Of a DNA stretch of 64,000 bases, positions 14,659-26,390 are shown piece after piece. The notes under the pieces are model-generated. The model was not told where the DNA came from. It did no database searches and saw nothing but the letters and a program-made list of their open reading frames with translations. Positions within the stretch are counted from its first letter, which is position 1, and each line of letters starts with the position of its first letter. Source of the stretch: Fasciolopsis buskii (taxonomy: Eukaryota > Platyhelminthes > Trematoda > Plagiorchiida > Fasciolidae); the NCBI GenBank assembly GCA_008360955.1, contig LUCM01006117.1, positions 183,169 to 247,168 of the forward strand. Reading direction: 5' to 3'. The translations under genes and the position numbers were made by a program.

Positions 14659-14790
14659 GTCACATTTTCAGTCTGTTCAGTTTCTCGGTACCCGGGAGCG
14701 CATTTCTGAGCATCGTGATCGGAGACGCATTACTCACGCTGTTGACAGATGCACTGCTGTTGCACTTGGTTATTTTTCACGCCTATTTGT
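14659..14790 (+). CDS. ZDHHC1/11-like palmitoyltransferase, exon with last membrane span
   Basis: The acceptor is a pyrimidine-rich tract ending ATTTACAG and the donor is GTAAGTGG. The exon encodes 43 residues plus the first base of a split Tyr codon. Most of it is hydrophobic (VPGSAFLSIVIGDALL, then LLLHLVIFHAYL) and forms the last membrane span of a DHHC acyltransferase. The ending FHAYL-Y corresponds to the FHxYL that precedes TTxE in ZDHHC1 and ZDHHC11. A second possible acceptor (TTTTCAG, exon start 14672) would remove 13 bases and change the phase, so the first is preferred. The preceding exon must end with one base of a split codon. Confidence 0.7.
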
Positions 14791-16032
14791 GTAAGTGGAT
14801 GAGAGTATTTGCTTCCTTCGTAAGTTTCCCAACTTGGGAGAAGTAGTCATTGATCATTTGGAAATTGGTTGTTTCGCTGATAGGTGAGTGATGCTACAAT
14901 TCATTTACTTTTGTCAATGTAGCGCATCCATCCATAAATATAAGTGACCCTGTCTGTTTAAGTATGCGAATTCGGGCATAAAAAATGAAACCACAATTGA
15001 CCGCAAAAATTTCATAAACATTTTTAGAGCGGTCTTCAGATTTATCCTACGTCACACTAATACTTGATGGCATGCTTGCTTGTCAAAAAGAATCGTTTAT
15101 TTTCTCGAATATTCTACCCAAGAATTTAAGTTGAAGATAATTATTTGGCAATCGGGGTATTTACGTTAACTGGTGTCCAAAAATCATGAAAATTTTCGCC
15201 TAGGACGGATCGTGATTTACATTAAACGTGAAATTCGGCCAAGGCCATTTAAGCGCTCCAGTTTAATTGTACCATTGTTTGCATGACAGTGAGACAGTGG
15301 TCGAGGAGCAGTGAAATATTTTGGTATCACAGTGGAGGATAACGAACTGATTTGAAAACACTACTCAAGTTGGCATTCTGTACATACGCATTTTCAGCGT
15401 CCGAAACTCATCAGTCATCATTTGCACCGTAATAAATGAATAAGTTTTGTCAAGAACAAATCTTCACTGGGGGAAAGAGTCACACCCAAAAGTGGCTACG
15501 GAGTTTTTTTGTGACTGACATTCCTCTGACTCCAAGAAAGCAGACCATATGAAGAAATTTTAGGGACTGCGAAAGGATCTCCGCTTTTCGCTCCACCAGA
15601 ATTTATTAAACATAATATCCTGATTATGGTAATTTTCATTCAGTCTGACGTAAGTGAGGTGAAAACGTAGTTTGGCCCAGGATAAATGCCACATAAAATC
15701 ATGTTACAGTCCGAATTTAAACTCCACTAAAAAATTTTCTTGTCCTGTTTCGACACTTGAATAAGGTTCCTAATCAATGGACACTGAAGTAGAGATTCTA
15801 AAACTTCGTGACGTGTGAGGCACAAATTATTTCATGTTGAAATTGCTGGAAGTCAAGTAAAAATGACTAAAATATTAATTAAGGATAGCGGTACGCCCAT
15901 CGAAGGCCGCCGTTTATTGATGCTTGATTTACAGCGATGCACATTTCAAATAGTTCTGATTAAATCTTGCGGTGTTCTCTCTAGCGGATCGGTAGTGCAT
16001 CGTAGTTGAATTATACTTAGGTTGACTGAAAC

Positions 16033-16048
16033 AATTAATTAATTAATT
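16033..16048. repeat. Microsatellite (AATT)4
   Basis: Four tandem AATT units, low complexity. Confidence 0.85.
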
Positions 16049-16164
16049 CATTTTTTTAATTTCTAGCCTATCTGCTTGCTAGATAGCTCAAACGTTTACA
16101 TCTCTTTATCAGAAAATTTTGCCAGTTCTCGATGAATAAAAAAAGTAAAACTTAGGTATTTGAA

Positions 16165-16240
16165 AGAAACTGGTTCAAACCCCAGAGGTAATAGCGGGTA
16201 CACAAAACTGTTGAGCTTAAATAAGAGCGAACTTCGAGTC
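16165..16240 (+). repeat. tRNA-like fragment with B box
   Basis: The block GGTTCAAACCCC at 16172-16183 fits a polymerase III B box. No A box or cloverleaf can be drawn, so this is more likely a SINE remnant than a tRNA gene. Confidence 0.3.
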
Positions 16241-17124
16241 TAGTATATCCGGAGTGGAAGGACAGTCAGATTACCTGCGGTCTGTTCGTGCAGATGTTTT
16301 TCAAGACTGGTCAGTAGAAGATAATAACAAAATTATTAGTAATATTATCAATGCATCCCAATTAAATTTGTCTTCGTGGAGGAAAGGGAATGGTAGTAAC
16401 TGATGCAATTTGACTGATAGCAATGGAAAAAATGTCGGCACCAATAACGGTTTTATCGACTAAGGTAAAATTAATAGCATTCATAGGTAAATTGGTAAAT
16501 AGTTAGGCTTTTTACAGTAGTCAATCCATTATTATAAAGTACTATGCATCTGGCTGATTTGAGCAGCTGTTATTTCGAGCACCGGAAAACGCCAAGTTGA
16601 TTTATGTTCTGAAATTCATTAGCTCGAGCGAAATCCCACCTTGCATGTCGGTTCCATGCATGCTTAATTGTGGCCCATGCACAGTCAGCTAAGTCACTGA
16701 GACATGCCGAACTGTTCTTCGATTACCGACAGAGAATCGTATACACTACCCTGTCCTGAAACAGGTAAGCTGAAAACGTCTCCCTTGGCGTCGTTTGATG
16801 TGTTCAATATATCACGATACAATACTGATTTATACCAAGACCAATTTCGGACATTACCTACAATATACAACAAAGGTTTATACTGACAGGAGATTTTTCG
16901 TGTCTAGATAAGTGAACAAATAGTGCAAATATTCCTGGGCAAATAATACATCTTCCGCTGCATAAAATGAGTGACCAGTGATGATTGAAGTCAAGCTTCA
17001 CCATGTAACAGACTCACAACTGTTGGACATTCGCAGATCCTGTTACTCGACATGCGCTCTCTTCCGAAACAGATAGTGGTTGAAAGATGGTACAAAGAGG
17101 GACAGGTCATCACCAGGTTGAAGG

Positions 17125-17190
17125 TCACTATCTCGGTTAGGTCGAGTTAGATTAGTGGGTTCGACCCCATATGATCAACTCATTAGGGCT
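17125..17190 (+). repeat. tRNA-like fragment with B box
   Basis: Has an A-box-like stretch (TCTCGGTTAGGTCG) followed about 20 bases later by the B box GGTTCGACCCC. The flanks do not pair as an acceptor stem, so this is probably a tRNA-derived SINE head. Confidence 0.35.
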
Positions 17191-18002
17191 GGAAAAATTC
17201 AGTGACATGGCGACGTTCTTGCAATCGAAATGTTTCTGTTTCTTATGGTGTTGTAATTCTTGGTAAAACGATGGCTCTTTCATTTCCCGGTTGCGTTTAT
17301 GGTCATCACGCTCACATTTGTAATGAAAACAATTTGGTGAGTTGAGTGACTGCTAACATTTGGTTAACAAATAAGACCTGGTTGATCCGACAGAGCACCT
17401 GATTTTGTAAAAGTGTTCCGATCTATTAGGACGAACGAATTCTGACATTGCATGGTACGCAGCCTATACATAAAGTCTGTCTGAGTATTGGCAACGGATC
17501 TATATATGCACTCGTAGTATATTTCAGTAGCACATATCCACATTATTCATTCATGATGTACTTGGGATACCGTAGGGTTCGCCAGGGATATATTCAGACT
17601 ACAGAAGCAGCATGTCTAGGTCGACATGAAATGGTTTTTGCTGGTGAATTAGTCGTTAAGACCTCGTAAACCTTCCGCCTATTGTTTCTTGATCAGCACG
17701 AATTCTCTCTTCTTTTCTTCGTGAAATAATGCAATTAGTATCAGTCCCAAGACAATTTTAAGGAGAAAAACGGCAAACTCGTTTTCAGATGGTTAGACAG
17801 GACGAGCTATTTCCAAGAGAAGGAGATTTGATTTGGTTTTTCCGGATCATTAGTCATGTGAAGTCTGAATCCGACTTGCTATTGAGAGCCACTGAGGCAC
17901 TGGACGACTGAGATATCCTTGTTAGAAATAAGCGGCAATGCATATTCACGGATTCGGAGGCTATATCATCGATATTGATGTTTGATGAATCGTTGAAAAT
18001 CA

Positions 18003-18085
18003 AGCCGGCTAGTCTAATGGTTAAAGTGTTGGATTCGCAAACACTTGTTTTGGATTTCCGTTCTTTTTCCGGGCCGATAGCTATC
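18003..18085 (+). repeat. tRNA-like SINE head, degenerate
   Basis: GCCGGCTAGTCTAATGGTTA resembles the 5' half of a tRNA including the A box. The expected B box downstream (TTTTGGATTTCCG) is degenerate. No acceptor stem is visible, so it is a SINE remnant rather than a functional tRNA. Confidence 0.35.
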
Positions 18086-18367
18086 CAGTACTAATGATTC
18101 CTGACAAACATGAAACAACTGTACAGTGTTTCAAGATGGATGTGAACGCTGCCTGACGAATAAGTCGGGAAATAGGGGAATTAAATGTCTCCAGTGATTG
18201 CGTTTATGAGTCAGGCTGAGTGGCTTTCGTTTTTTAACGGAACATAGTGTAAAATGTTGTTGAACGCACGTTTTAAAAGTGGTGCCCACTAGGGGGTATA
18301 AAAAGATCACGTTGTTGTTGTTGGAAAGAAAGTTCAGGTCAGTTTGTTTTACTTGTATGCCAAACAG

Positions 18368-18783
18368 ATACTAGGGGTATGACCACCTACGAATTCATTG
18401 TCGCACAACGCCAAAAGCCAACGAAAAGAAATCGAACGTTTGGTGGTAAAAAGGTCGCTCATATGGACAATGGCGGAGTCGAAATTGGGAACGGTGGGAT
18501 CACAGAGACGTACGCAAAACAAATCTTCACAATTGAATCGGTGCGACAGGGCTTACATGCTGATTCGACTGTAAAGCCTCTGGACGGGAAGAATAATATG
18601 AAAGAAAATCTGTTTTCAGCCACAAATTCCGTTCCACTTCTCAAACCGTTAACAACCACACGTATTGATGTGTCTCGTCTGGTTACGGCGACAGCTCAGC
18701 CATCAATAAATACTGAATTCACCAAGTATAAATACTCATCACCGAATATTCATGCTTCTGGCGAAGGATGGAAACTGTCAAAG
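18368..18783 (+). CDS. ZDHHC1/11-like palmitoyltransferase, TTxE exon
   Basis: The exon opens with two bases completing a Tyr codon and then reads TRGMTTYEFIVAQR. TTYE is the conserved TTxE motif that follows the last membrane span of DHHC acyltransferases. TTYE(F/Y)IVxxR in particular is shared with ZDHHC1. The exon has 138 full codons and ends on a complete Lys codon before GTAAGC. After the motif the chain is hydrophilic: a basic run (KPTKRNR), a VAHMDNG block that may match the YVQMD of ZDHHC11, then a Ser/Thr-rich cytosolic tail. Without the upstream DHHC exons the catalytic cysteine cannot be checked. Confidence 0.8.
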
Positions 18784-21700
18784 GTAAGCTTCATCCAGGT
18801 GAATTCAAAGGTGAATATGACTGGAGGCTGGCGTTATTTGTGACATGATTACTTATATCAACATGGCATTTAAAACATTTGCAAATTATAAAGGTGACTA
18901 GATAATTTCTTTCTAATAAAAACTTATTGATAGCGACTATGAAAGAGCTCCCTTTTGGATTACTGGATAACTTATATGCTTCAATATGAAAGCCATAATG
19001 TACATCGCCCCAGAGATGAAGCAACAGACATCAACCTGATGGTCTCATTCGAATAACAAGCTGATCAACTTGGTCTAATTGAAATTCCTTGATACCTTGT
19101 TAGATGGGGCCGAGTTCGGGTGTAAATTGAAAATAAATTACCATCGTGATTTTCAAGTCGCTGATTTCATGTTCCCAAATCCGTTAGTTAGATTTCAAAC
19201 ACCCAATAACAGATCACGGCGTCAATCTGCAGAATTATTGACCAATGGAGGTTATAGCGTGTAGTACCGAGATTTAGTGGACCTAGGACGGTAAAGCCTT
19301 ATAGCCTATTGAATGTGATGTACAATTTACAACATTTCACCTTAGGTTGGTATTCCATTTCGCGTGCAGTGAGAATTCATTGCGGATGAGTCTTGACACG
19401 TTCAGTGCACCGTTGGTTGGTTCCTAAATATTGGGTTAAGCTTCGATTCCATTGTCAAAACTGAAGCTGACTACATACAGGACGAGTTGTATAATCCTTC
19501 AAGTTAAATCAAAATTATATCACAGAAGCTTTAAATTTTGTCAAGCACATTACGAATTAAGCAGAAAAGGATGTCCATCTGTCACATCTTCTGGCGTGAA
19601 TGAACTACAAACGTCAAATTGCTCATAAGATAGAGAACGAAATAAGCTGATCGAATAGAACCCCGGCATAGTTTTAAGGCATGAAATCAGCTATTTTGGC
19701 CGAGCTATTTTCCAAAATCCTTTCTAAAACAATGGTCGAAATCCATATGTATTCATTTACAAAATATAAATTATTCGACGGCGCTAAAGCAGAACACACG
19801 ATTGCTCGTATGCCCAGCAAATGCACCATTTTCATAAGGGGATTAACAAAATACATAGGTCGCGGGTAAAACCAACAACGCATTCATTGGGTTATTCTTT
19901 CAGATTAAAGTTCCTTATTGCCTACTGATAAATTGGACGCTTATAAGCAAATTGTTTTTCGTGCACTATTTGATGGTCAAGGGCTTGAGCATAATCTCTA
20001 CTTATTACGGTAGAATCAAATGGAGATGGTCATTTTCTAATTCATTACTGACGCGAAAGTTATAATGCATTGATTGTCTGATTGTTTCGACACATCGTTC
20101 TTTAACTCAGTAACCCGTTTAGACTGCCCGTCTTTTTGCTTATCCAACCAGCTAGCCCTATATGGCCGTCGAAAACATTAGATAAACCAGTGTGATACAC
20201 CGTCTGTAGTCCGTAATATTGACTGTACCATACAAAGAAAACTGTGAGAAAATCCGATTGAAATTGTCCGGAAACCGTTTTGTAAAATAGAGAGACACAG
20301 GTCCTAAAGTACTAAAGTTATTTGAAGCCATTTTTCAGTGGATCTGGCACATTCAGTAGTGATCGAGAACTTCGGTTTTCTTACTTTCCATAAGGCAGTC
20401 AACTGTATTGTTCGCGCTTAGAATATGGCTGCTTGAAGCCTCTTGGAAATGGAATTTTGCAATAATCGAATAGACCATCGGAGTGACAAACTCTTCCATT
20501 CTGCTTAACAGCCAATGTTTTGCGGAACTTAAGAAGGTCAAGACAATAAACATATTCGAAGCATTCGGACCTGAAATATGGTTCAACAAGTCCGTTTGAA
20601 ATACGATAATTCCAGTATGCACACAATTATATTTCTTGGAAATTCGTTTTACAATGCGTGTAACTAGAATACATACAGTGGTCGGCAAAACAATTACTCG
20701 ACTTGTCTCTTTCTTGGGTATTATGGTGAGTGTCTATAAAGCGAACTGAATGGTAAACAGTTTGGTTTCGAAAGAGATCAAATTTGTATATAATCAGTTT
20801 GCTTTAATGCGAGGTCATTAAAACCAATCGTGAATCAAGATGCAACAAAAACACGTACAAAATAGATTGACGATGTCGAACGTGAAATGCGAATAACACA
20901 CAAATTAAAAAATAAGAACATTTTTGAATTGTTTAGATAACGGACGAATAAAGAAAGATGATGCTCTTCTAATAATTTGAACGTAGAGCGACTACGGGAA
21001 GAGCACGCAAACGGTGACAGAGACCAAACAACAACCTTCGCTTAGTTGGGTGGTTCAACTTAGATTGTCCCAACATATTATCCCCAGCGTACAGCAGTGG
21101 CATGCTTCGCCGCATTGTTATACCATTACATGAAAGTCAAGACTAATTATACATAATGTTACGACTGACGCACGCAAGACTTGTTGTCCGATTTGAACAG
21201 CAAACGTTCCATTAACAGTTGAGGTGATGTCTGCAATGTGAGTAATACTATATAATTGTACGATTGTCAACACTTATGGCCTCGGACGCCTTCGGCGACC
21301 TTGAACTCAAAATTAGATGTCTTGATTTTCAGCTTAGTGTCATCTGTCCTCTGTTTGCAGTTTAGTCCTTAGGAACGGTCTGAACAAACTATCTTCTTCA
21401 ACTCTGTTCACACATGATCATATTCTGTCCAGTTTTTCCAAAGCCTAAAAGTGATCACGTGTATCGCATTTATTTCTCAGAACGCGCTCCACAGTTTTCC
21501 GATAAGCCTTTAACCAGGACGGTATTCACTCCAATCCGGTAATCCAATATCTTGACTACAAAATACTTATTTCCCCGTAGAACCACCGATTCTGCGTAAT
21601 TTTTTAAACAAACCTTAGCAGACATTTGCGAAGACTGGTGATGCACAGTAAATCAGCAAGGCAGAAAACATCAATAAACTGTTGAATGACCATCAGCTAG

Positions 21701-22047
21701 TTCACAATATAGTCGTAGAATTTAAATACATTATCTGTTTTGTAGGGTTCGCAGATAATCAAAAATGCTGTATGAAATCAAGTACATCGTTGTTCCAATA
21801 ACAGACCTACTAAACAAAACATGTTATGTTGCTAATAAAATGTGCACAGAAAGCCCATCGACCAATCTACCATTTTGTTCATTGCATTTTAGTACAACAA
21901 ATTTCTGATTTTTCTTCGTCATTTTGTGAGATATATGTCGTGGAAAACTGCCAAGATATACCTTGTCAAATTGATTTTTTAAACTTGTGGACCGCCATAT
22001 CACAGAAATCTGTCCACATCGTAATTTGGTTACTCATTTTGGTGCAG
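18784..22047 (+). other. Intron of the ZDHHC-like gene (3.3 kb)
   Basis: Starts GTAAGC and ends GGTGCAG. It contains one coding-like island on the opposite strand (20385-20570). An open frame on both strands at 19.68-19.87 kb has no splice support. Confidence 0.55.
20385..20570 (-). CDS. Possible exon of a nested - strand gene, unidentified
   Basis: On the - strand an acceptor (CATATTTCAG) and a donor (GTAAGAAA) bound 186 bases: two bases, 61 codons and one base. The frame includes FIVLTFLSSAKHWLLSRM. Its start phase fits the end phase of the island at 22324-22613, 1.75 kb upstream on the same strand, so the two could be consecutive exons. Another frame here is also open (for example LKFRKTLAVKQNGRVCHSDG) and ends at a stop near the donor. 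I recognise no domain, and chance open frames of this size do occur. Confidence 0.25.
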
Positions 22048-22161
22048 CGTTGTTTGGCCAAAATTAGTACACAATCACATCTTCAAAGAACCTTGACCGA
22101 AAACCAAGAACTATGCACGATGATTCGATCTCTTGAGAATCCAAATTTTCCGTGTGATCAG
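22048..22161 (+). CDS. ZDHHC1/11-like palmitoyltransferase, tail exon
   Basis: Thirty-eight codons, starting and ending in phase 0, between ATTTTGGTGCAG and GTACAACT. The donor is weaker than the others. The peptide starts RCLAKISTQSHLQ and continues TLTENQELCTMIRSLENP. It is hydrophilic and partly helical in character, with no known domain. Its inclusion rests on phase agreement with both neighbours and the same reading direction. A gene model skipping it would also stay in frame, so it may be alternatively spliced or mispredicted. Confidence 0.5.
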
Positions 22162-22323
22162 GTACAACTTCTAGCTGATTGCCGGAAGGGTCCAGAAAGA
22201 CATGAGGAAAGGATCGGTTTTTATGCGGACTATTATGATCACTAGTGACAAATGTAATTCACTCTAAGGAAAAGTTGCACGTGATTTTTCACCCTAATTA
22301 TGTTTGTCTGTCTCGTGGTTTAC

Positions 22324-22613
22324 CTATTCGCCATGCAGGATCAAATGAAGTGCTGTGTTGGACGTAGGGTTGGATGAGAATGAATGTGCCTGGGTTGTTA
22401 GTCACAAAACTACTTAGCTCATGAAGTTGCGTAGCACTTTCGAAAAATAAATTTTTATCTGCCTTTAATGCCCGATCGAAAAAAGTTTGGTTTGGGAGAT
22501 TGCTTGTCATCGGTTGACGCAGGCATTTTCTCTCAAAAATTTCGAACAGTGCCTCTTTATTGGGCTTTGGCGAGCAGAAAATTGCACTGTCTTCTACCTT
22601 AAAAAACAATCTA
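22324..22613 (-). CDS. Possible exon of a nested - strand gene, unidentified
   Basis: On the - strand a pyrimidine-rich acceptor (CTTACCTTGCATTTCAG) precedes one base, 96 codons and one base, ending at GTAAACC. The chain is balanced and protein-like (for example VEDSAIFCSPKPNKEALFEI and LSSFVTNNPGTFILIQPYV). No domain is recognised. The + strand over the same place also has a good donor (GCAAG followed by GTAAGC at 22627), which would allow a + exon from about 22520 instead. That option breaks the phase of the next palmitoyltransferase exon, so I prefer the - strand reading or none. Confidence 0.3.
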
Positions 22614-23966
22614 CTGAAATGCAAGGTAAGCAACAAGGACTGAATCAACTAACCAAGGTTTTAAGACATGATTACAAATAACGAAACAGCCTGAGTGCAA
22701 ATATGCCATTTAGTGCAGCAGTGGACTATACCACTTAATGGTGCCAATCCTTCTGTTACAAAATCTTTTGAACTTCAACGAGGAAGTTCAGTTTGACCCA
22801 GTCGGGTCAGCCTACAGGCTAAAATATCCCATTTGCCCTGACTCCGTGGGCCTAGGTGCAACATTACAAACAGAATGCTGATTCTCTGGCGTTAATCGAA
22901 ACTATGGTGATCAAAATATAAACTCTGGTTTTGTCAGTTAAAACAGTTGCAAACAACGTCAATTTTCGACACTAGACAAACAACTAAAACAGGAATTCCG
23001 GGCCTATTTAGATGCCCCTATTTCTTCTGCATTTTGTCTTACGCAAAAGCATCACGCATATACCCCTTGGTACGGAATAAATAGAAGTTCGGAGGTTGTC
23101 ATTATGCGGATCTTGTTACAATGATTACAACAGATTGAATAAACAACAAAAAGGCTAAGCATTTACGACAGATTTTAAATGCATTTACCCGCGATTTCTA
23201 AATTTCAGAAGAAAATGCATTGCGGACACTCATCATAGGCATAGCTGAGCGATTCTGAGTAGACCAGTGTCGCCAGTATGCAATGCATCTGCAAATACTA
23301 TTAAAAATGGAGATACTGACTGAATTAGCATGACTATGACAACCTAATATCTGCAATATATCAGAATCGAATGTATTTCGAATTGTGTCGAAGGGGCGAT
23401 CTGATGTGTGCTAGATGATCAACAGTTTTCGTTTTTCTATATTTTCAGGCTGTATCTGCGTAATTAGATGGGTGTTATCACGCTGAACGAAACTTATGGG
23501 AAATTGTTGAAGGGAATTTCATGACAATTAAATCAAACACTACAGAGTGAAGGCCACTACTGCGAGATAGTAACACTTTATACTAATCAATTCAAACGCC
23601 TACGTCATCTGAGAATTATAAAATATAACATTCCTTTATGAATCGGTGTGAACAAGCCTCGTCGTCCGATTAATTATGGAAGGAATATTAACATTCGCCA
23701 GCTGAAGGCTAAAACCTTCCGGTCAAATGTATTTTGTTTGTAGTCAGACGTTTTGCGATTGATGAACTGGGGTAACGACTACGATAGCCGTCTGCTGTGT
23801 CAAGTAACATCGGTTTGACCAACCACTTAGGAATATTTATGACATCCTTTGTGAATGTCCTCGGTCCCTTTTTGCTAATGTAAGTGACAGCGCAACTGCA
23901 GATGAAAGAGATGCGAAGCAGAAAGCAAAATCCGACCAGATTTACGACTGTTCAGAATAACCCTCT

Positions 23967-23983
23967 GGGTGGGTGGGGGGGGG
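23967..23983 (+). repeat. G-rich run
   Basis: GGGTGGGTGGGGGGGGG offers four or more G-triplets separated by single T residues, a pattern able to form a G-quadruplex. It lies in an intron of the ZDHHC-like gene, on its coding strand. Confidence 0.6.
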
Positions 23984-24364
23984 TCGACAGGATGTAGTTT
24001 GCGGCTTAATCGAAAACCCATTTGATGTTTAGTTAAAGAAACAGATACTAAACATGAGTACATGTGCAAATAGGAACCGGCAGGGAATCGATGTGAGAAA
24101 GACGAACAAGAAGGCTCCAAAATCACTGTGCATGTAATAATTTAACCGAATAGAATGTTTTGTCCTTGCCATAAACAGTTAAGTTTTCGAAAGTTTCTAC
24201 ATTATATTTTGTCCAACGCATTATTTCAGATAGGCGACACAGCATTCGTTCCAGTGAATGTGATTGTGAACGTCGAATAACGACAGTATTCATCTTTTGG
24301 GCTCATGTCGGTAATAGAATCGAAGCTAGCTTTCTCGTACCTATACATCAAATCGCAGTCTCAC

Positions 24365-24492
24365 CGGACCGCAGCCCCTTCCAGTCTCGTTCAACGCATG
24401 CAAAAAGAACACGAAAAGATAGACCATCTATAGGGATGTACGTGTTCACTTCATCAGCCAGAGTCATCAACACGTGATCGTACGTCTCGTCA
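24365..24492 (-). CDS. Possible exon of a nested - strand gene, unidentified
   Basis: On the - strand, 42 codons flanked by one base on each side end at a good donor, GTGAGACT. The acceptor (GGTGAGCAG) lacks a strong pyrimidine tract. The peptide starts DETYDHVLMTLADEV and later reads LFACVERDWKGL, which looks like real protein by composition. No family is recognised. Its end phase does not fit the start of the 22324-22613 island, so if both are real at least one exon or another splice site is missing. Confidence 0.25.
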
Positions 24493-26229
24493 CTGCTCAC
24501 CCGATGCAATCGCTAGGATCAAGTAATGATATAATGACATTGCTGGGCCCATGCTAATTGTGGCGAAGCATTTGTAATGCCATGGAGAAGAGATAATGGA
24601 TCTGCTGATTAACGGTAGGTGGGAAAGTGTATGGGTGCACTGGAACACAGTTGCCGGTCCGTTAAATAGCTTGAGGTTTGACTTAGTCAATAGGGGAATT
24701 TGTAGCGTGTGTATCACTAAGCCACTCATGAGTGAAGGAACTTGTGGATTTTAATTTTACGTAGCAACGCAATTTCGAGAGGTCAGATACGATTTCTCAT
24801 GTGAGATGAAAATTCGACGCATGCACGACGAAAATCGAAACTACTAATGGAGGTCAACAGGAGAAGCGAGTTATAACCAGATATTGCAGGGGGAAGGATG
24901 TTCCATGTGTGTGTATGTGCGCATATATACATGTACATTTGCAATAATTCAAATCTACATAATTTCAGGTTGCCATACAAAACTATGGATTGATCTAAGA
25001 ACATAATCGTATTTCTTTCGTGAATATAACCGGAAGCATCGTAAGCTGGATCTCTATTTTTCGTGTGGTAAAGATTAAATTTTCATCTGATAATGAAAAA
25101 GAACTTTGCAATGCTGCACTTCGCGTTGTCAGTGCGGAAGACGGCTTTATTTGGGATCATGTGTATAAGAGTTATCATTCTGATCTTTTGACGTTGTAGA
25201 GAATTTGAAACCGAGTACAGCATTGGTATAGAATAAAAACACATGAATAAAACTATTAGCTATAACTACAAAATCAGATGACACATTTTACGGGATAGCT
25301 ATGCGGTTCGATTGAAACATGCCTTGCAGAGGAAAGTCGAGGAAATCACATAGAACAGACAATATTCGGAGTTTACTTGGCTAATTAACTGCCTTTGGAC
25401 CATTGCAGATTTGAATCGTTATTTAGACAATGTGACTGTAATCGATAAAAAACTGAAAACATTTTCATCGAATTTGACGCTGCAGGCAACGGTTGCTAAG
25501 CAACGGGTGGGAAGAATATACTGTTTTTCTGGTGGTGCGAAATACAATGTTTCGGACAACTAACTGGGATGGACGAAAAGCAAAAGATTTCATGAGTGTA
25601 GGATATCGAGTTATTGGCGCATCATTCACACCCTGTTTCTCAAACATTGCGTACTGTTCATTATTCAAAGTAATTCGCTGGTTGATGAATTAAGCTTTTT
25701 CATAGGCCACAGTGGCTTGTAATTAAGCGACTGTCCTTTTTCATACCGTCTGGTTCATTTAAAAAGGCTTCAATTTGTCACTGAACGTTGCAAGGGAACT
25801 GTTTTCATTCAGCAAGACGATGACAGAATATTGCTTACCTCGCCTTTCGTGTTAACCACTACACTGAATTCATCCTCCGAATTGCGAGTCCCGTAAAATT
25901 ATCTAGTGTTACAGGCGGATTTGTGAGAATATACAAATTGTCATTTGATGGACTTAAACATAATGTCCTCATACAACTCGGCCGATAAGAGATAAATCTA
26001 ATTTTTTCAATTGTTTCAAATTTTCAAACATATTTTCAGTCTTTTGCAAACGATTGTGACCTTATGGTACGCTTCTATCGAATTTGATACTCCGATGTAG
26101 GATAACCTCTTTGAGTGAATGAGGTAAACTATTTAAAATAAAGTGGTTGCTTTAATAATTTATTTTTTATCATCCATCTAAATAGCCATAATATCTCGCA
26201 ATTCTTTCCATTCATTATCTATTCGACAG

Positions 26230-26273
26230 AACGTGGTAGCTCCGCTAGCTGGACCAATGCCACTGGAGAAAAG
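26230..26273 (+). CDS. ZDHHC1/11-like palmitoyltransferase, 44-base exon
   Basis: A small exon between TTCGACAG and GTAAGAGC. It encodes NVVAPLAGPMPLEK plus two bases (AG) of a Ser codon, which the first base of the next exon completes. Start phase 0 fits the previous exon. The phase agreement on both sides is the main reason to accept so short an exon. Confidence 0.5.
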
Positions 26274-26357
26274 GTAAGAGCATTTTCGTTGATTTTTATT
26301 CTTCAATGAGAAGCGATCGAGATTTCACCCTAGCCCGTTGGCTTTAGCTTGATCGGT

Positions 26358-26390
26358 ACGATTATACTGATTTCCGGTCAGTATAATCGT
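26358..26390. repeat. Perfect 13-bp hairpin
   Basis: ACGATTATACTGA and its exact reverse complement TCAGTATAATCGT are separated by seven bases (TTTCCGG). It lies 85 bases after the donor of the 44-base exon. The role is unknown. Confidence 0.85.

Larger units (their letters stand above)
14791..18367 (+). other. Intron of the ZDHHC-like gene (3.6 kb)
   Basis: Starts GTAAGT and ends GCCAAACAG. It holds tRNA-like fragments near 16.17, 17.13 and 18.0 kb and an (AATT)4 tract. I see no coding sequence that I can support. Confidence 0.6.
22162..26229 (+). other. Intron of the ZDHHC-like gene (4.1 kb)
   Basis: Starts GTACAA and ends TTCGACAG. It contains - strand coding-like islands at 22324-22613 and 24365-24492, and a G-rich run near 23.97 kb. 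Confidence 0.5.

Noticed and set aside
22520..22627. A + strand exon AFSLKNFEQCLFIGLWRAEN... of the palmitoyltransferase gene with donor GTAAGC
   Set aside because: It would leave a one-base split codon that breaks the frame of the following exons, and its acceptor lacks a pyrimidine tract.
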